Position numbers and translations under genes: made by a program. From the NCBI GenBank assembly GCA_025330725.1, contig JAIWND010000013.1, positions 620,001 to 684,000 of the forward strand: a DNA stretch of 64,000 nucleotides. Reading direction: 5' to 3'. This document shows, one piece after another, positions 1 through 10,300 of this stretch (its first letter is position 1; the number at the start of each line of letters is the position of its first letter). The stretch comes from Chlamydoabsidia padenii (taxonomy: Eukaryota > Mucoromycota > Mucoromycetes > Mucorales > Cunninghamellaceae). A model generated the notes under the pieces. That model saw only the letters and a list, made by a program, of their open reading frames with translations, was not told the DNA's origin and did not search any database.

Positions 1-1163
1 ATGAAACTCAGGTAAAAGACATTTAAATTGGACCAACTGATTTATGATAGACTAAACTATTATCATCTCTTCTAGGCAACCTTACTCAACCTATTATTAC
101 GAAATTACTTTGTCCACAACTTGTATGATCAAGCGGACAAACTTCTCTCTAAAAGCAACTTTCCTGAAAACGCCGGAAACAATCAAGCTGCTCGGTATAC
201 ATACTATCTCGGTCGAATCAAGGCTCTTCAACTAGATTACACCTCAGCACATACCTTCCTCACCCAAGCTATTCGTAAAGCCCCTCAAAACAATCTCACA
301 GCTGGCTTCCAACAAACGGCAAGTCATCCGATAATCAATGCAACATCATCACTTTTGTACTAATCGATCTATTTGTTGCTGGGTTCTAGGTTCACAAATT
401 CTTCCTTGTTGTCCAGCTGTTGATGGGTGAAATTCCTGAACGATCATTATTCAGACAACCTATCCTGAAGAAGGCTCTTGCTCCTTATCTCCATATCACT
501 CAAGGTAAACAAAAGAAGAAGAAGAAAGAAAGAAAAAAAAACCTTGATCTCAACGAACTGCTTTTTATTCCCCTCCCCTTGTCAATAGCTGTCCGTGTTG
601 GTGATTTAAACAAATTCCAAGAAGGTTTGGCTCAATTCGGTGATGTATTCAAGAAAGACAAGACCTACACGTTGATTCTTCGTTTACGTCACAATGTTAT
701 CAAGACCGGGATCCGTATGATCAGTTTATCTTACTCCAAGATTTCGCTACGGGATATCTGTATCAAGTTACATCTTGATAGTGAAGAAGATGCTCAATTC
801 ATCGTGGCCAAGGCGATTCGGGATGGTGTGATTGATGCTACTTTGGATCATAACCGTGGATACATGAAGAGCAAAGTAAGTTAAAAGAATAATAGGAGGA
901 TATGTTTTATATCAACACCCCTTTTATATATATAATAGGAAATCGTCGACATCTATTCTACAAACGAACCTCAGACGGCCTTCCATCAGCGTATCACCTT
1001 TTGTTTGAATCTACATAATGACGCTGTCAAGGCCATGCGATTCCCAATGGATGCTCATCGAAAAGAACTGGCCACGGCGGAAGCTGCTCGTGAACGTGAA
1101 AAGGAATTGGTACAAGAAATTGCCGAAGGTGACATGAACGATGGAGATGATTTTTATGATTGA
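1..1163 (+). CDS. RPN3: 26S proteasome regulatory subunit Rpn3 (PSMD3), 3' part
   Basis: Non-ATPase lid subunit of the 19S regulatory particle, a PCI-domain scaffold in the nucleus and cytosol. The gene enters from the left edge, so its N-terminal half is missing. Exons read as 1-11, 76-318, 390-504, 589-875 and 939-1163. The joined protein shows the typical helical repeats ([32 protein letters not shown]), the PCI/winged-helix part ([37 protein letters not shown]) and the acidic end [12 protein letters not shown]. Oddity: the intron at 319-389 starts with GC (GCAAGT) and ends in TAG, and only this splice keeps the frame (T-V-H). Family recognition is firm; intron borders are read by eye from frame continuity. 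Confidence 0.95.
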
Positions 1164-1759
1164 AACATATCCATCTTTGGGGTCTTTAGTTTTAGTAAAC
1201 ACAACATAGTCTTTTTTTATACAACTTGAATAAACACAAAGGTTACTTCCCTCACTATGCCGGGATACCCCTTCAACATGAAATTTTTTTATACATGATG
1301 CCCAGCTGCTTAAGGGTGATTGGGGCAAACCTGTGGTGAATCGAAACTGACGGGGTTTGAATTTTTAGCGTTCGACCCTGGCGGGATTTCAAAAATCGGG
1401 GATCGACCGGGATTTAAAATTTGCGAAAATCATGCAGATACGGATATGGAGAACGTTGGTTCCTCCGGTAATGATGATTTTGATTCTACTGATATAATCA
1501 CTCTATGATGACATTACCTATGGAGTAGTACCAGTCAAACAGTTGATTGCAAAGAGTTTTATTTGTAACAGATGTAACAAAATCACATTGTGTAACCATT
1601 TCCCTAATCATGATTTGTTTATTTCACACATGCACGTTGCCCTACATCCCTACACACACATACAATACAACAAAAATGATAGTATGTCACAGCATTTGTA
1701 ATCTCCAGTTTATTTCCGAATATATGTTTGTTATGATAAAAGATAAAGAAGAGAGATTA
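1164..1759. other. Spacer between convergent genes with a triple promoter-like motif
   Basis: This spacer lies between the 3' ends of Rpn3 and the kelch gene. Positions 1351-1422 hold three copies of the recurring motif: CGGGGTTTGAATTTTT at 1351, GCGGGATTTCAAAAATC at 1381 and CCGGGATTTAAAATTT at 1407. A promoter-like cluster between two gene ends is unexpected. A short frame starting at 1446 (MENVGSSGNDDF..., stop by about 1507) could be a tiny gene, but I have no homology for it. Confidence 0.4.
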
Positions 1760-3933
1760 TCAAGTAAAACTAGTGTCAATGGAGAAGTTTGTAATCTGGG
1801 GCAAATACGCGCATGAGGATAATTCTAATACATAAAGGTCATTAAAGAATTTCTTGCCATCATATCCACCAAACATAAAGAGACGGCTGTCATAGAGTAG
1901 CATAGTGTGGTATCCGCGGTTACTTGGTGCATTGCCATATATCTTGCGGACTTCCCATGCCATTGTCACTGGAGAGAGGTAAGAAAGGATGGTTAATTTA
2001 ATAATGTCTTTTTCTTTTTTAAATACATACCTAAATTTAACAAGAGTAAGTCTTTACAGTATTGAGATCCATCGTGACCAGCCGTGACAAACAAATAAGA
2101 TCCTACACAAACAGCAGCATGTGAGAGTCGAGGCACATGAGGCTCAATGTTGAATGGATGCCATCGTTGTAATTCCAGATCAAAGACGTGGATATCCCCA
2201 AAACATTCGTGACCATCACTACCACCAAAGATAATCAGTTTGCTGCCCACCAAGGTACCTGAATGATAGCCTCGAGCCACAGGCTTTGGCCCGGTCGTTT
2301 CCAGCACAGACCAGCACATGGTTTTCAGATTCAAAGCACACACGTCGTTTAAAGCCCGCGCGCCATCACCTCCGCCAAAGATGTACATGGTGTCCGACCA
2401 GATCACAGCAACATGAGCCCTTCTTGCTGATGGAGTAGGACCACTAGTATGTGGTTTCCGCCAGGTCATACTAGCTATTTTTTTAGAAAGAAAGAAAGAA
2501 AGGAAAAAAAAAAAAAGGTGAGTGAGTTGAGCTATTCATCATCTTTATACACGCTCTTTATTGTTACCTGTATCCAAAGCATAAAAATGATTATGATAAG
2601 TCGGGCCATCACCACCACCAAAGATATAGATTGTATTTCCATGAGCCACAGCAGAATGAGCTCGACAAGGTGGAGGAATATCCCCATATACTTTTGGTTT
2701 GATCCAGGTAAATGTATCTATCAAATCATAAATGGATTAGTCAGTTTATCCTCCTTTTTTTTTTGGTGTGTGTATGTGTGTATGTTATTCCCATCTCCTC
2801 CGAGGTCCCTTAAACCATTCCCCCCTCTCCTTCTATTATCACTCCTACCCTCTAACCTACCTAATTCCAAAGCATAAAGGGATCCAAGACAATGTTTACT
2901 ATCAGTTCCACCAAAGACATACATAAGATCACCAATTACCACGCTAATATGTGCTCTTGTAGGTTTTGGGATTTTGCCATAGACACTGGGTAAGGACCAA
3001 AACATGGCTGGAGCAGGTGCCTGCACCCCTCCTCCTTGACCAGATAGACTGCTTCGTTTTTCGTTTTTCTTGGCCATAGTGGTGAGGTCGACAAATGAGG
3101 AGGTCATGGAAGTAGATGTAGTTGTAGTTGGTGATGCTGTCGATCGAAAGGACGTCACTTGCTTGTTTGCTAAGTAATAATAATATAAAAAGGTGAGTAT
3201 CAAGGTTGCATCAAGTTTATATCATATATGCATGTTCGCTTTTTTTGGATCTCCTGCCTTTATATATAGCAATAAACTTACATAGTATATTTGGATCAGT
3301 CGATTTTGCACGAATCATAGACGAAGTGATTAAAGCACTGGTAGAGCCATTGGGTTTGGTGCTATTATTGATATTGTTGTTGGTATAATGGAAATGATCA
3401 CTGTTGCTTCTGGGTCCCATTGCTGTTTTTTTCTCTTCACTATGGATGGCTGTTGAGGGAGAGAAGAGACCTTCGTTGCTTTTGTAGTCTGGGTGATGAT
3501 AGCCTGGTAAGGAGAAGGATTCTTGCATAGAATAGCTTGTTGGTGGAGGTGGCATACATTTATAACTATCCCTATTATTTCTACTTTGTAAATAAAAGTT
3601 GGATAAAAAGAGTAAGAGTGAGTTTGAAGTTGGGAGGGTGGGAGGAATGAATTGCTCTTACTTTATCTTGTTGGAAGATGTTGATGACGAAGGTGAAAGT
3701 TGATGGTTAGGTCGAGGGAATCCTATCATGGTGCTTGGTGGAGAGTACTGCTTGGTTTGTTGTTGTGACTGATGGTTACTAGACAGTGATCGTTTTACCC
3801 TTGAGAAGATGCTTGTACTTGTGTTGCTGCTACTACTGTTGCTGCTGGATGAGCTTGTGAAGGAGACGGTAGAACCAGCTACCAATGGAGGCTCGTAATC
3901 TTGCAAGTGCCTCCGGTGTTGAGTTTGTGACAT
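1760..3933 (-). CDS. Kelch-repeat beta-propeller protein
   Basis: Kelch propellers are protein-interaction platforms, often at cell tips or in signalling complexes; the partner here is unknown. Six exons (3933-3662, 3571-3282, 3169-2861, 2717-2568, 2474-2031, 1968-1760) join in frame to 557 residues. Residues 1-240 are Ser/Asn/Gln-rich and disordered (runs of S and T, FSRVKRSLSSNHQ). From about residue 250 to the end six kelch units follow, each with a hydrophobic strand and a glycine doublet: VFGGTDSKHCLG, IFGGGDGPTYHN, IFGGGDGARALND, IFGGSDGHECFG, VTAGHDGSQYCKD, MFGGYDGKKFFND. Six units fit a closed propeller. No BTB, coiled-coil or F-box domain is seen, so it is not clearly Tea1/Kel1. A motif copy lies at 4035-4051, about 100 bases upstream of the start. 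Confidence 0.88.
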
Positions 3934-4774
3934 ACAAATAATAGATTAGGGTAATGGTTTAAACAAAAAAGAAGAAAAAGGAGAAGAAAGAAACAAAAAA
4001 AAAAAAAAGAAGAGGGGAAAAATGAAGAAATCAGGACGGGCTTTTAAAATCAAAGTTTAATACCAAATGGGGTTGCTTGCACCGCGCCCTCAATATCAGA
4101 GTTCTCCACACGTTAGGAGCCTAATCCAAACACCCATCAACATATAAACATTATGAAATTCCAAACAATTGAATGCTGGGCATACTTGTAGAAAAGAGAT
4201 GACAAACTAAAGAGGATCGACAACACTAATTCACTAGCTTCCGACCAATCCAACCAAATGGATGTCAAGAAAACAAGTTTTTTTTGTTTTTTTTTTCCCT
4301 AAGGAAGAATCCTAAAGTTAGCTTGTATCACCCTACCCACCAATCAGTACAGCAGGTACCACTATTTCCCCACAACCTTTATTCTTGATTTCACCAAATG
4401 TTTTCACACTTGCACCCAAGTTACATCACCACGATATGTTGAGCAACAGTATGTTATGGTCTAGCTCTGCAACTTGTGATGAATCCAATCAAACGTGGTC
4501 TCGATGGCATCATGTTCCTGATTTTCGGGTTTTGAATATTTCCCCCAGCACCTGACTCTGTCAAAAAGAAAAGATCATCTTGTGAGCCAGTCATCCACCA
4601 TGGTCATGTACACTTTTTTTTTTTTTGAGTAATAGTCAAAGAAGGTTTTTATTAAAAAGTATAACTATAAACTATTCTACATGTAATATATTAATAGATC
4701 ATCACCCATTTGTCACCCACCTGCCATTTCCCTCTTTTATAATGGCTACGCCTATATATACCTACCATTAAGAT

Positions 4775-5031
4775 CTACTGTAAACCTATAACAAGAGAAA
4801 TCCAAAGTGTCGGGTCTATAAAATAATAAGAAAAGGTCAGTTGAATTCCAAAAAAGTTCATTCCAAGAACAAACGTGTCGAGATTGTATGCAATCAGAAA
4901 GATTGTTTGGCAAAGCTGCGTGTTATCGACATAAACCGTGTCCGCCTGGGGCGGCAGCAATCATCATATATACAATTCGACATGAATATTGTCTTTTTAG
5001 TTGAATAATTACCTTTTAAAAAAGTCGCCAT
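4775..5031 (-). CDS. Candidate microprotein gene (structure uncertain)
   Basis: On the minus strand a CT-rich leader typical of this genome precedes ATG at 5031, giving MATFLK, followed by a GTAATT donor at 5012. The best acceptor is at 4816-4818: a pyrimidine tract ending TTTATAG, preceded by a CTGAC-like branch site. This splice gives only MATFLKDPTLWISLVIGLQ, a 19-residue hydrophobic peptide. An acceptor ending CGCAG upstream instead gives a 60-residue frame (MATFLKALPNNLSDC...). The start region looks real; the rest is ambiguous, and I recognise no family. Confidence 0.25.
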
Positions 5032-5083
5032 GATTGAGTTGGGAAGAAAGGAGAGAGAGAAGTGGGTGAGAAAATAGTTTTTT

Positions 5084-5407
5084 TTATAGCCAGCGACAAA
5101 AAAAATTTTGTGCCAGCAGTCCTTCTAAGCCCCTACGGAGATCAAACGCATATTTTCTGTTGAAGCCTAGGAATCCGGTATAATGATAAAGACGAAGATA
5201 AAGTCGAGGCAATTGGACCATACATTTTATGCAAATCAATCCTTTGTATTGATCATGAGGTTTGTAGTGGGGTAAAGAGATACTTTGTTGTGAAGGACAA
5301 ATATCGGAGTAGGAATCTGCATGAATAGCGGGGTTCAAATATTGCAGAAATCCTAAAAGTGAAATCATGACGATCAAAAGTGAATCAAAACACCACAACA
5401 TATACAT
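5084..5407 (-). CDS. Hypothetical small protein with signal-peptide-like N-terminus
   Basis: Uninterrupted ATG-initiated frame of 107 residues. The N-terminus (LLIVMISLLGFLQYLNPAIHA) resembles a secretion signal, followed by a Cys-containing stretch (DICPSQQ, LICIKCMVQ) and a basic/aromatic tail (RLYLRLYHYTGFLGFNRKY). It lies only 92 bases past the stop of the acetyltransferase gene, leaving little promoter room. I recognise no family, and it could be chance. Confidence 0.25.
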   Translation of the reverse strand: MYMLWCFDSLLIVMISLLGFLQYLNPAIHADSYSDICPSQQSISLPHYKPHDQYKGLICIKCMVQLPRLYLRLYHYTGFLGFNRKYAFDLRRGLEGLLAQNFFCRWL

Positions 5408-5499
5408 TTATTGTAAATTTGGCAAGCAGACAAGCTGATATATAAAACAAAGCTAAAAAAACACAATTTAAGCTAAAAAAAAAAAAAAAAAGGCGTGAT

Positions 5500-6492
5500 C
5501 TACCCTACAGTTAAAGAAGCTACGCTATAGAGTTGCGAGATCGATCCAGTTGGGTATGCGTCATAGTACATCCTTTCACGCGTTGATACCCATTCAAAGT
5601 CCAGTTGTTCATATAGATTCAAAGAATCCGGATTTGAAGCACAACCATTCCCATTGATCACCATCCAGTGAGACTTGGGCAACAACCAGGTATCAGAAGC
5701 GGAGCGATCAACCACCCATTGGACCAAGTACCGCAAAAGAGCTTTGGCAACATGAAGATTCCCCGCATAAAGAGTAATGAGAAACCCTTTCACCGCTGGA
5801 CGAATGGAAGCAAAATGAGCAATTTTCCCATCTTGATCCAACACCTTTACCACATGACGCCCATGATCTTTAGCACTCTCCCCGGTTTTGGTGACGCCGG
5901 TATGCATATTGACCCATCGATTCCAAAAATCAGGTCGATCATACCCCGTCGATTGCTTTTCCAGATGAGCTATGTCTTGTGTCGAATCAGTACGAGTCCA
6001 ATCCTCCACGTTCACATCTTGATAATCCTCTGCCTGGAGTTTTTCCAGTACGTCCTTGACCATGTCGCCACGAAACGTCTTGCCCGTCCATCCACCTGTT
6101 TGCTTGAATCCCGCCCGTTTGTAGGCTGCGACCTTTTCCACCTTGGCATCCAAACCAATATAACGACATTTCTTTAAATGATCCATGGCAGCATTGAAAA
6201 TCTTGGTGCCGTACCCTTTGCCACGATGTTCTTCACCGACAATATAACAGCCGATCCATGCCAGTTCGTTCGTATGTCGTATCGCGAGTATACATCCCAC
6301 CACCGTTTCTTGTCCGCCCTTGTCCTGGATCGTGCCCAAGATAAACCCGTCAGGATCGCCAGGGTAGAAGACTTGTCGTACTTCTTCATCGTCCGTTGAA
6401 TGGTTCCATCCTTCTTTGATTGGCCAGGTTAAAAAGTAATGACAAGCTTCGTCAACATCAATGCATCGCCGAATAGTAAATGTAGAATCCAT
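5500..6492 (-). CDS. GNAT-family N-acetyltransferase with two GNAT-like halves
   Basis: Single exon of 330 residues. The N-terminal half (about 1-145) has the acetyl-CoA-binding GNAT core: beta strand VVGCILAIRHTNELAWIGCY, then the pyrophosphate loop EEHRGKGYGTKIF (R/Q-x-x-G-x-G/A) and YKRAGFKQTGGW. The C-terminal half (about 180-330) matches the second GNAT-like domain of YitH/Acetyltransf_18 proteins (KVLDQDGKIAHFASIRPA, YEQLDFEWVSTRERMYYDA). The substrate is unknown; family members act on small molecules or peptides. It is unusual here in having no intron. The start at 6492 follows a purine-rich leader. Confidence 0.85.
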   Translation of the reverse strand: MDSTFTIRRCIDVDEACHYFLTWPIKEGWNHSTDDEEVRQVFYPGDPDGFILGTIQDKGGQETVVGCILAIRHTNELAWIGCYIVGEEHRGKGYGTKIFNAAMDHLKKCRYIGLDAKVEKVAAYKRAGFKQTGGWTGKTFRGDMVKDVLEKLQAEDYQDVNVEDWTRTDSTQDIAHLEKQSTGYDRPDFWNRWVNMHTGVTKTGESAKDHGRHVVKVLDQDGKIAHFASIRPAVKGFLITLYAGNLHVAKALLRYLVQWVVDRSASDTWLLPKSHWMVINGNGCASNPDSLNLYEQLDFEWVSTRERMYYDAYPTGSISQLYSVASLTVG

Positions 6493-7308
6493 AAAAGAGA
6501 GGGGAGTGATTTCTATATTAAGGTTGCAATATAAAAAAAAAAGTGGGGTGTGGGAAGATAGATAGAAAAAAAAAAAAAAAAAAGAAAGAAAGAGAGAGAA
6601 ATAAGTGGGGTTTTATAGTAATAGTGAGTCAGTTAGGAAGGGTACCACAAGCAACTATGTCAGTCCTGCCATCATTGGAGAATCGATCATGATCCGCAGT
6701 TTCGGGGAGAACAACAATACCCAAAAAGGAGATCAAGAAGAGATGCCCTACAAAATAATAGAATAATAAGTTGAGAAAACATTTCCTCTTTGTTTCGGGG
6801 AGGGATATGTACTTACATAGTATGTATTGGATACAAATACTGTTGAGTCCGTGTTGATTGCCAAAGTCATTTGTGCCATTATAAAAACAAGTAAAGTTCT
6901 TTTACGTGAATGGCAGTGCATTCTACTTTTTTTCTGGTACGCTGGAGTTGAATTCTTTGTAACTGGTTTTGTTGTCAATGTGCTGTGTATTAAAACCATG
7001 AGGTCATTTCAATAAAGTGAGATAAGAAGAAAAAGAAGAGGTACATGAAACCTTGGATCCCGTCATTTTTGTTTCAACTTTAAAAAAGGCGGGATTTAAA
7101 AAGGCGGGATTATAATATGACAGATGCAGGATTTCTATCTCATGATAAGAAGAATTATAAATTGATCAAGTTAATGATCAGATGAAGATACAACATCACA
7201 CCAAATCTTGGCAGTTACAACAACAGCAACGTAAAAAAAAAAGAGTTTTTTTTTATTCAATACAATATTGGGGGGGGGGATAACTATGTACAATAAAAGT
7301 ATGTATAA
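6493..7308. other. Spacer with one candidate microgene and tandem promoter motif
   Basis: The spacer lies between the acetyltransferase start and the SNF2 gene stop. Two adjacent motif copies, GGCGGGATTTAAA at 7088 and GGCGGGATTATAA at 7103, lie upstream of a possible small minus-strand gene at 6999-6733 (separate entry). The rest is AT-rich with A-runs at about 6570-6584. Confidence 0.4.
6733..6999 (-). CDS. Candidate small membrane protein
   Basis: Exon 6999-6817 (61 codons) ends at a GTAAGT donor. An acceptor at 6748-6750 (TTTTGTAG) adds GISS and a stop, giving 65 residues. The protein is basic at the N-terminus (AYQKKSRMHCHSRKR), followed by one hydrophobic stretch (TLLVFIMAQMTLAI). A double copy of the recurring promoter motif sits about 90-115 bases upstream. 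A different phase would give a longer hydrophobic end (HLFLISFLGIVVLPE...) but has no start codon. No family recognised. Confidence 0.3.
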
Positions 7309-10300
7309 CTAATCTAAATCAGGGAAGAAGGAATTAAACGTATGGTGATGGCGAGTTTTGGCATTTTTCAGCATATCCAAAGCATACCGGCGAATCTTGG
7401 GGTATTGTTCTTCATCAATTTCGGCTCTAGTCAGACTGATAGCATCTTCTTGACCTGCTTGTTGACCATGTATTTCGACCTTCACCACCGAGTTTCTTTC
7501 CGCAAGAATACATGCTTTCAGCACAGGGTCGCCAATCTTGTCCAAGGTGGAGGCATTGATTTTACAGGAGGGGTCTTCTTTAGGTTTCCGGAAGTACCTA
7601 TGAAGGTCGCTTCGTATTTGCAATTTGGACAGTTTATTGTCAACCACACGCCTAATAATAATAAAGGTAAGTTGCAATCTCTTGTCATATCCCTTTATAT
7701 ATTCTTTACTTTGCTATGCTGCGTTTATGGGCACCTAGTGCCATAACGCATGATTCCACTGTCGAATATGTCAAGAGACGGTAGATATAGACATGTTTCT
7801 TTTGCCCGAAACGATAGATCCGACCAATACTTTGTTCGTCATGAGATGGGTTCCAGTCTGTATCCGCCAGAATCATACGGCAAGCGCTAGTAATATTGAC
7901 ACCTATAGCACCGGCCTATTAAAAGCACGAAACAAAGAAAGAGAGTTAGTATACCGACCAAAGTGTCCCTTCCCTTCTTACCTTGGCAGACAGGAGCATA
8001 ACATCAAAAGTATCATCTTCATTAAATTGATCAATGATGGGTTGTCGTTCCTATATATCAAAACAAAGCAGAGTAAAAACATACTGTTAGTATCACCATG
8101 GTATTTTTTTTTAGGGCTATCGCTTACCCCTTGTGGTGTGGCTCCGTCGATTCTAGATACTGCAAAGTCATTGGAAGCCAACATCGATTGTATGTAATCT
8201 AAATAATGCCAAACGTTTAGTATCAAAGCATTAACTACATCACAGCATCATTATCATTCAACTTACCCAAGTTAACAAGACTGTGGGAGACAATGATAAC
8301 CTTTTCGCTTTCTTCCTTGCATTGTTTGCAGATAGCGAGGACCATTCGAATCTTGTGAGAGCTCTCCCAAGCCTCGATATCTAGGGAAAAAAAAAAAAAA
8401 GAAGTATAAGTATTTGCCCCCTTTCATCCTACATTATACTTACCAGATGTATCAGTATTAAAGCTCGACCAATCCCTGAGATCCTTCGCAGCGAATTTTT
8501 CCACAATAGCACATTCATCTTGATCATTCACCTCGGCGGTATCATCAGTAAGTGCAGCCGTACCTGATTTTTTGTCGGAGTTTTTCAGCAGCATCTAAAA
8601 GAGAATTTTTTTTTTTAAAAAAAAAGAAAGTTAGTCAAGTATGTATGAGTTTTGATATGTCCATATTTTACCTTTTTGAGTACAGCAGGATGATTGCATA
8701 AAGCACGAAGCATCATCATTGCCAGGAGGAATTCATGATACACTGAGTTCTTTTTCAATAACTTTATATAGATTCTGTATTGAATAGCTGTCAGCCGACA
8801 GGAGACAAAGTATTCTGTTTTCCCGGGCAGTTCATTGTTCAGAATAGTCGCATCTTTTCTACAATGTCACATAGCACAAACACAAGTTAAAGTTAGGACC
8901 CATCTAGTATCACCTTTTTTTCATATTCCTTACCTATGGATTAAATCCTTCGTCAAGAGTTGCAGCGTCAAGAGTTGTGACTGAGCCAGATAACGTTCAG
9001 AAGTGGTCGAATCGGCATAGACAGCTTCGATTGGTTTCTGAAATGTTGTCCGAAACGCCTTTTCTTCACCAAAAAGTCCAGGATAGATAAAGTCGATCAT
9101 GCAGTAGTACTCCGCCAGGTTGTTTTGAAGGGGGTATCCGGTCAGGCAGATTCTTCTTGGTGTTTGGATCTTGTTCACACATTTCGTCACACTAGCTAAA
9201 GGGTTCTTGATACGATGAGCTTCATCCAGGACCACCAAAGAGGGTTTCAGGAGCATCACTTCAAATTCGCTACGACGATTCGATGAGGCGAGCAGATGTC
9301 GGAACTGATCATAGTTCATTAGCATAATCCCGCCATCGTTGTACCACCTACGGATATATTGTACCCGTCTATCTTCCTTAACACCCAAAAGATCTATATA
9401 GTAAAGGGATTGGGTTAGTAATGATAAATCAGTTGTGATTTTGGCTTGACCTACCAGAGCTTTTGAAGATATGGGATATGTTTGAGGCCATGTCAGGAGG
9501 TACCCATCGATCGAATTCATTCATCCAGTTTGTTAGAGTAATTAAAGGAGCGAGGACCAAGATTCGCTTCGGCTGTTAAGAGAGAGAGAGAGAGACAAAC
9601 AAAGCGTGACAATTGTTAGTCTAGTTTGTTATATATATATATATATATATATGTAAATCCTACTTACAGCAATGTCCAAGGGTATTGCCGGATTGCCATT
9701 TCCAATTTCAATAAAGAGAGTTGTCACCACCACCACCACTTGCAATGTTTTCCCTACAAGTTTGAATAGTCACATAAATGTCAAAGTTCCTTGCTATATC
9801 TGTTTTTTGCATATTTACCTAAACCCATACAGTGTGCTAAAACGCATCCATTAGATTCCCCAATAAGTTGGCTCCACATGAATTGTATACCTTCGATCTA
9901 TTAAAAAAAAAAAAAAAAAAAAAAGTTGAGTTTCAAAAAGTTATTCATGCAAATAATACATACCTGGTGTTTTTTCAAAGATCTGACAAAGTGAGGGTGG
10001 ATATAAATTGGTGTTTCATCCTTGGTCATCTCGTTGATAGCGATCAATGGTAGTTCTTCATCAGGAATGGTATGGCTGTCAATGCTGGTATTTGTTGCGA
10101 CAGGAGTGATATCTGGTGTATGTTGAAGAGGTTGAGGTGGTGGTGGTGGATCGGTGGTTGTACTAGTCGTCTTTCCAGTCCTTGTTGTTGTCATTTTAGA
10201 AAGTGGAAAAGGTGCTGACTTTATAGTTGATGATGATAATCTAGTAGTAACATCGCTAGGTGAGGATGCCGTTGTCTGTTCAGTCACTATTACTTTTGCT

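Larger units (their letters stand above)
3934..5499. other. Gene-poor spacer; two tiny minus-strand candidates
   Basis: No gene is supported from 4060 to about 4770, which is AT-rich unique sequence. Two minus-strand candidates are listed separately: an ORF at 5407-5084 and a microgene at 5031-4775. A T-run followed by AT-rich sequence at 4613-4690 fits the 3' end of the microgene (AATAAAA-type signal on the minus strand). Confidence 0.4.

Noticed and set aside
1360..1400. tRNA-like GTTCGACCC next to the motif cluster
   Set aside because: No acceptor stem, A box or cloverleaf can be formed around it.
6827..7015. 62-residue + strand frame with hydrophobic segments
   Set aside because: Overlaps the minus-strand candidate that has donor, acceptor and upstream motif; no leader on this strand.
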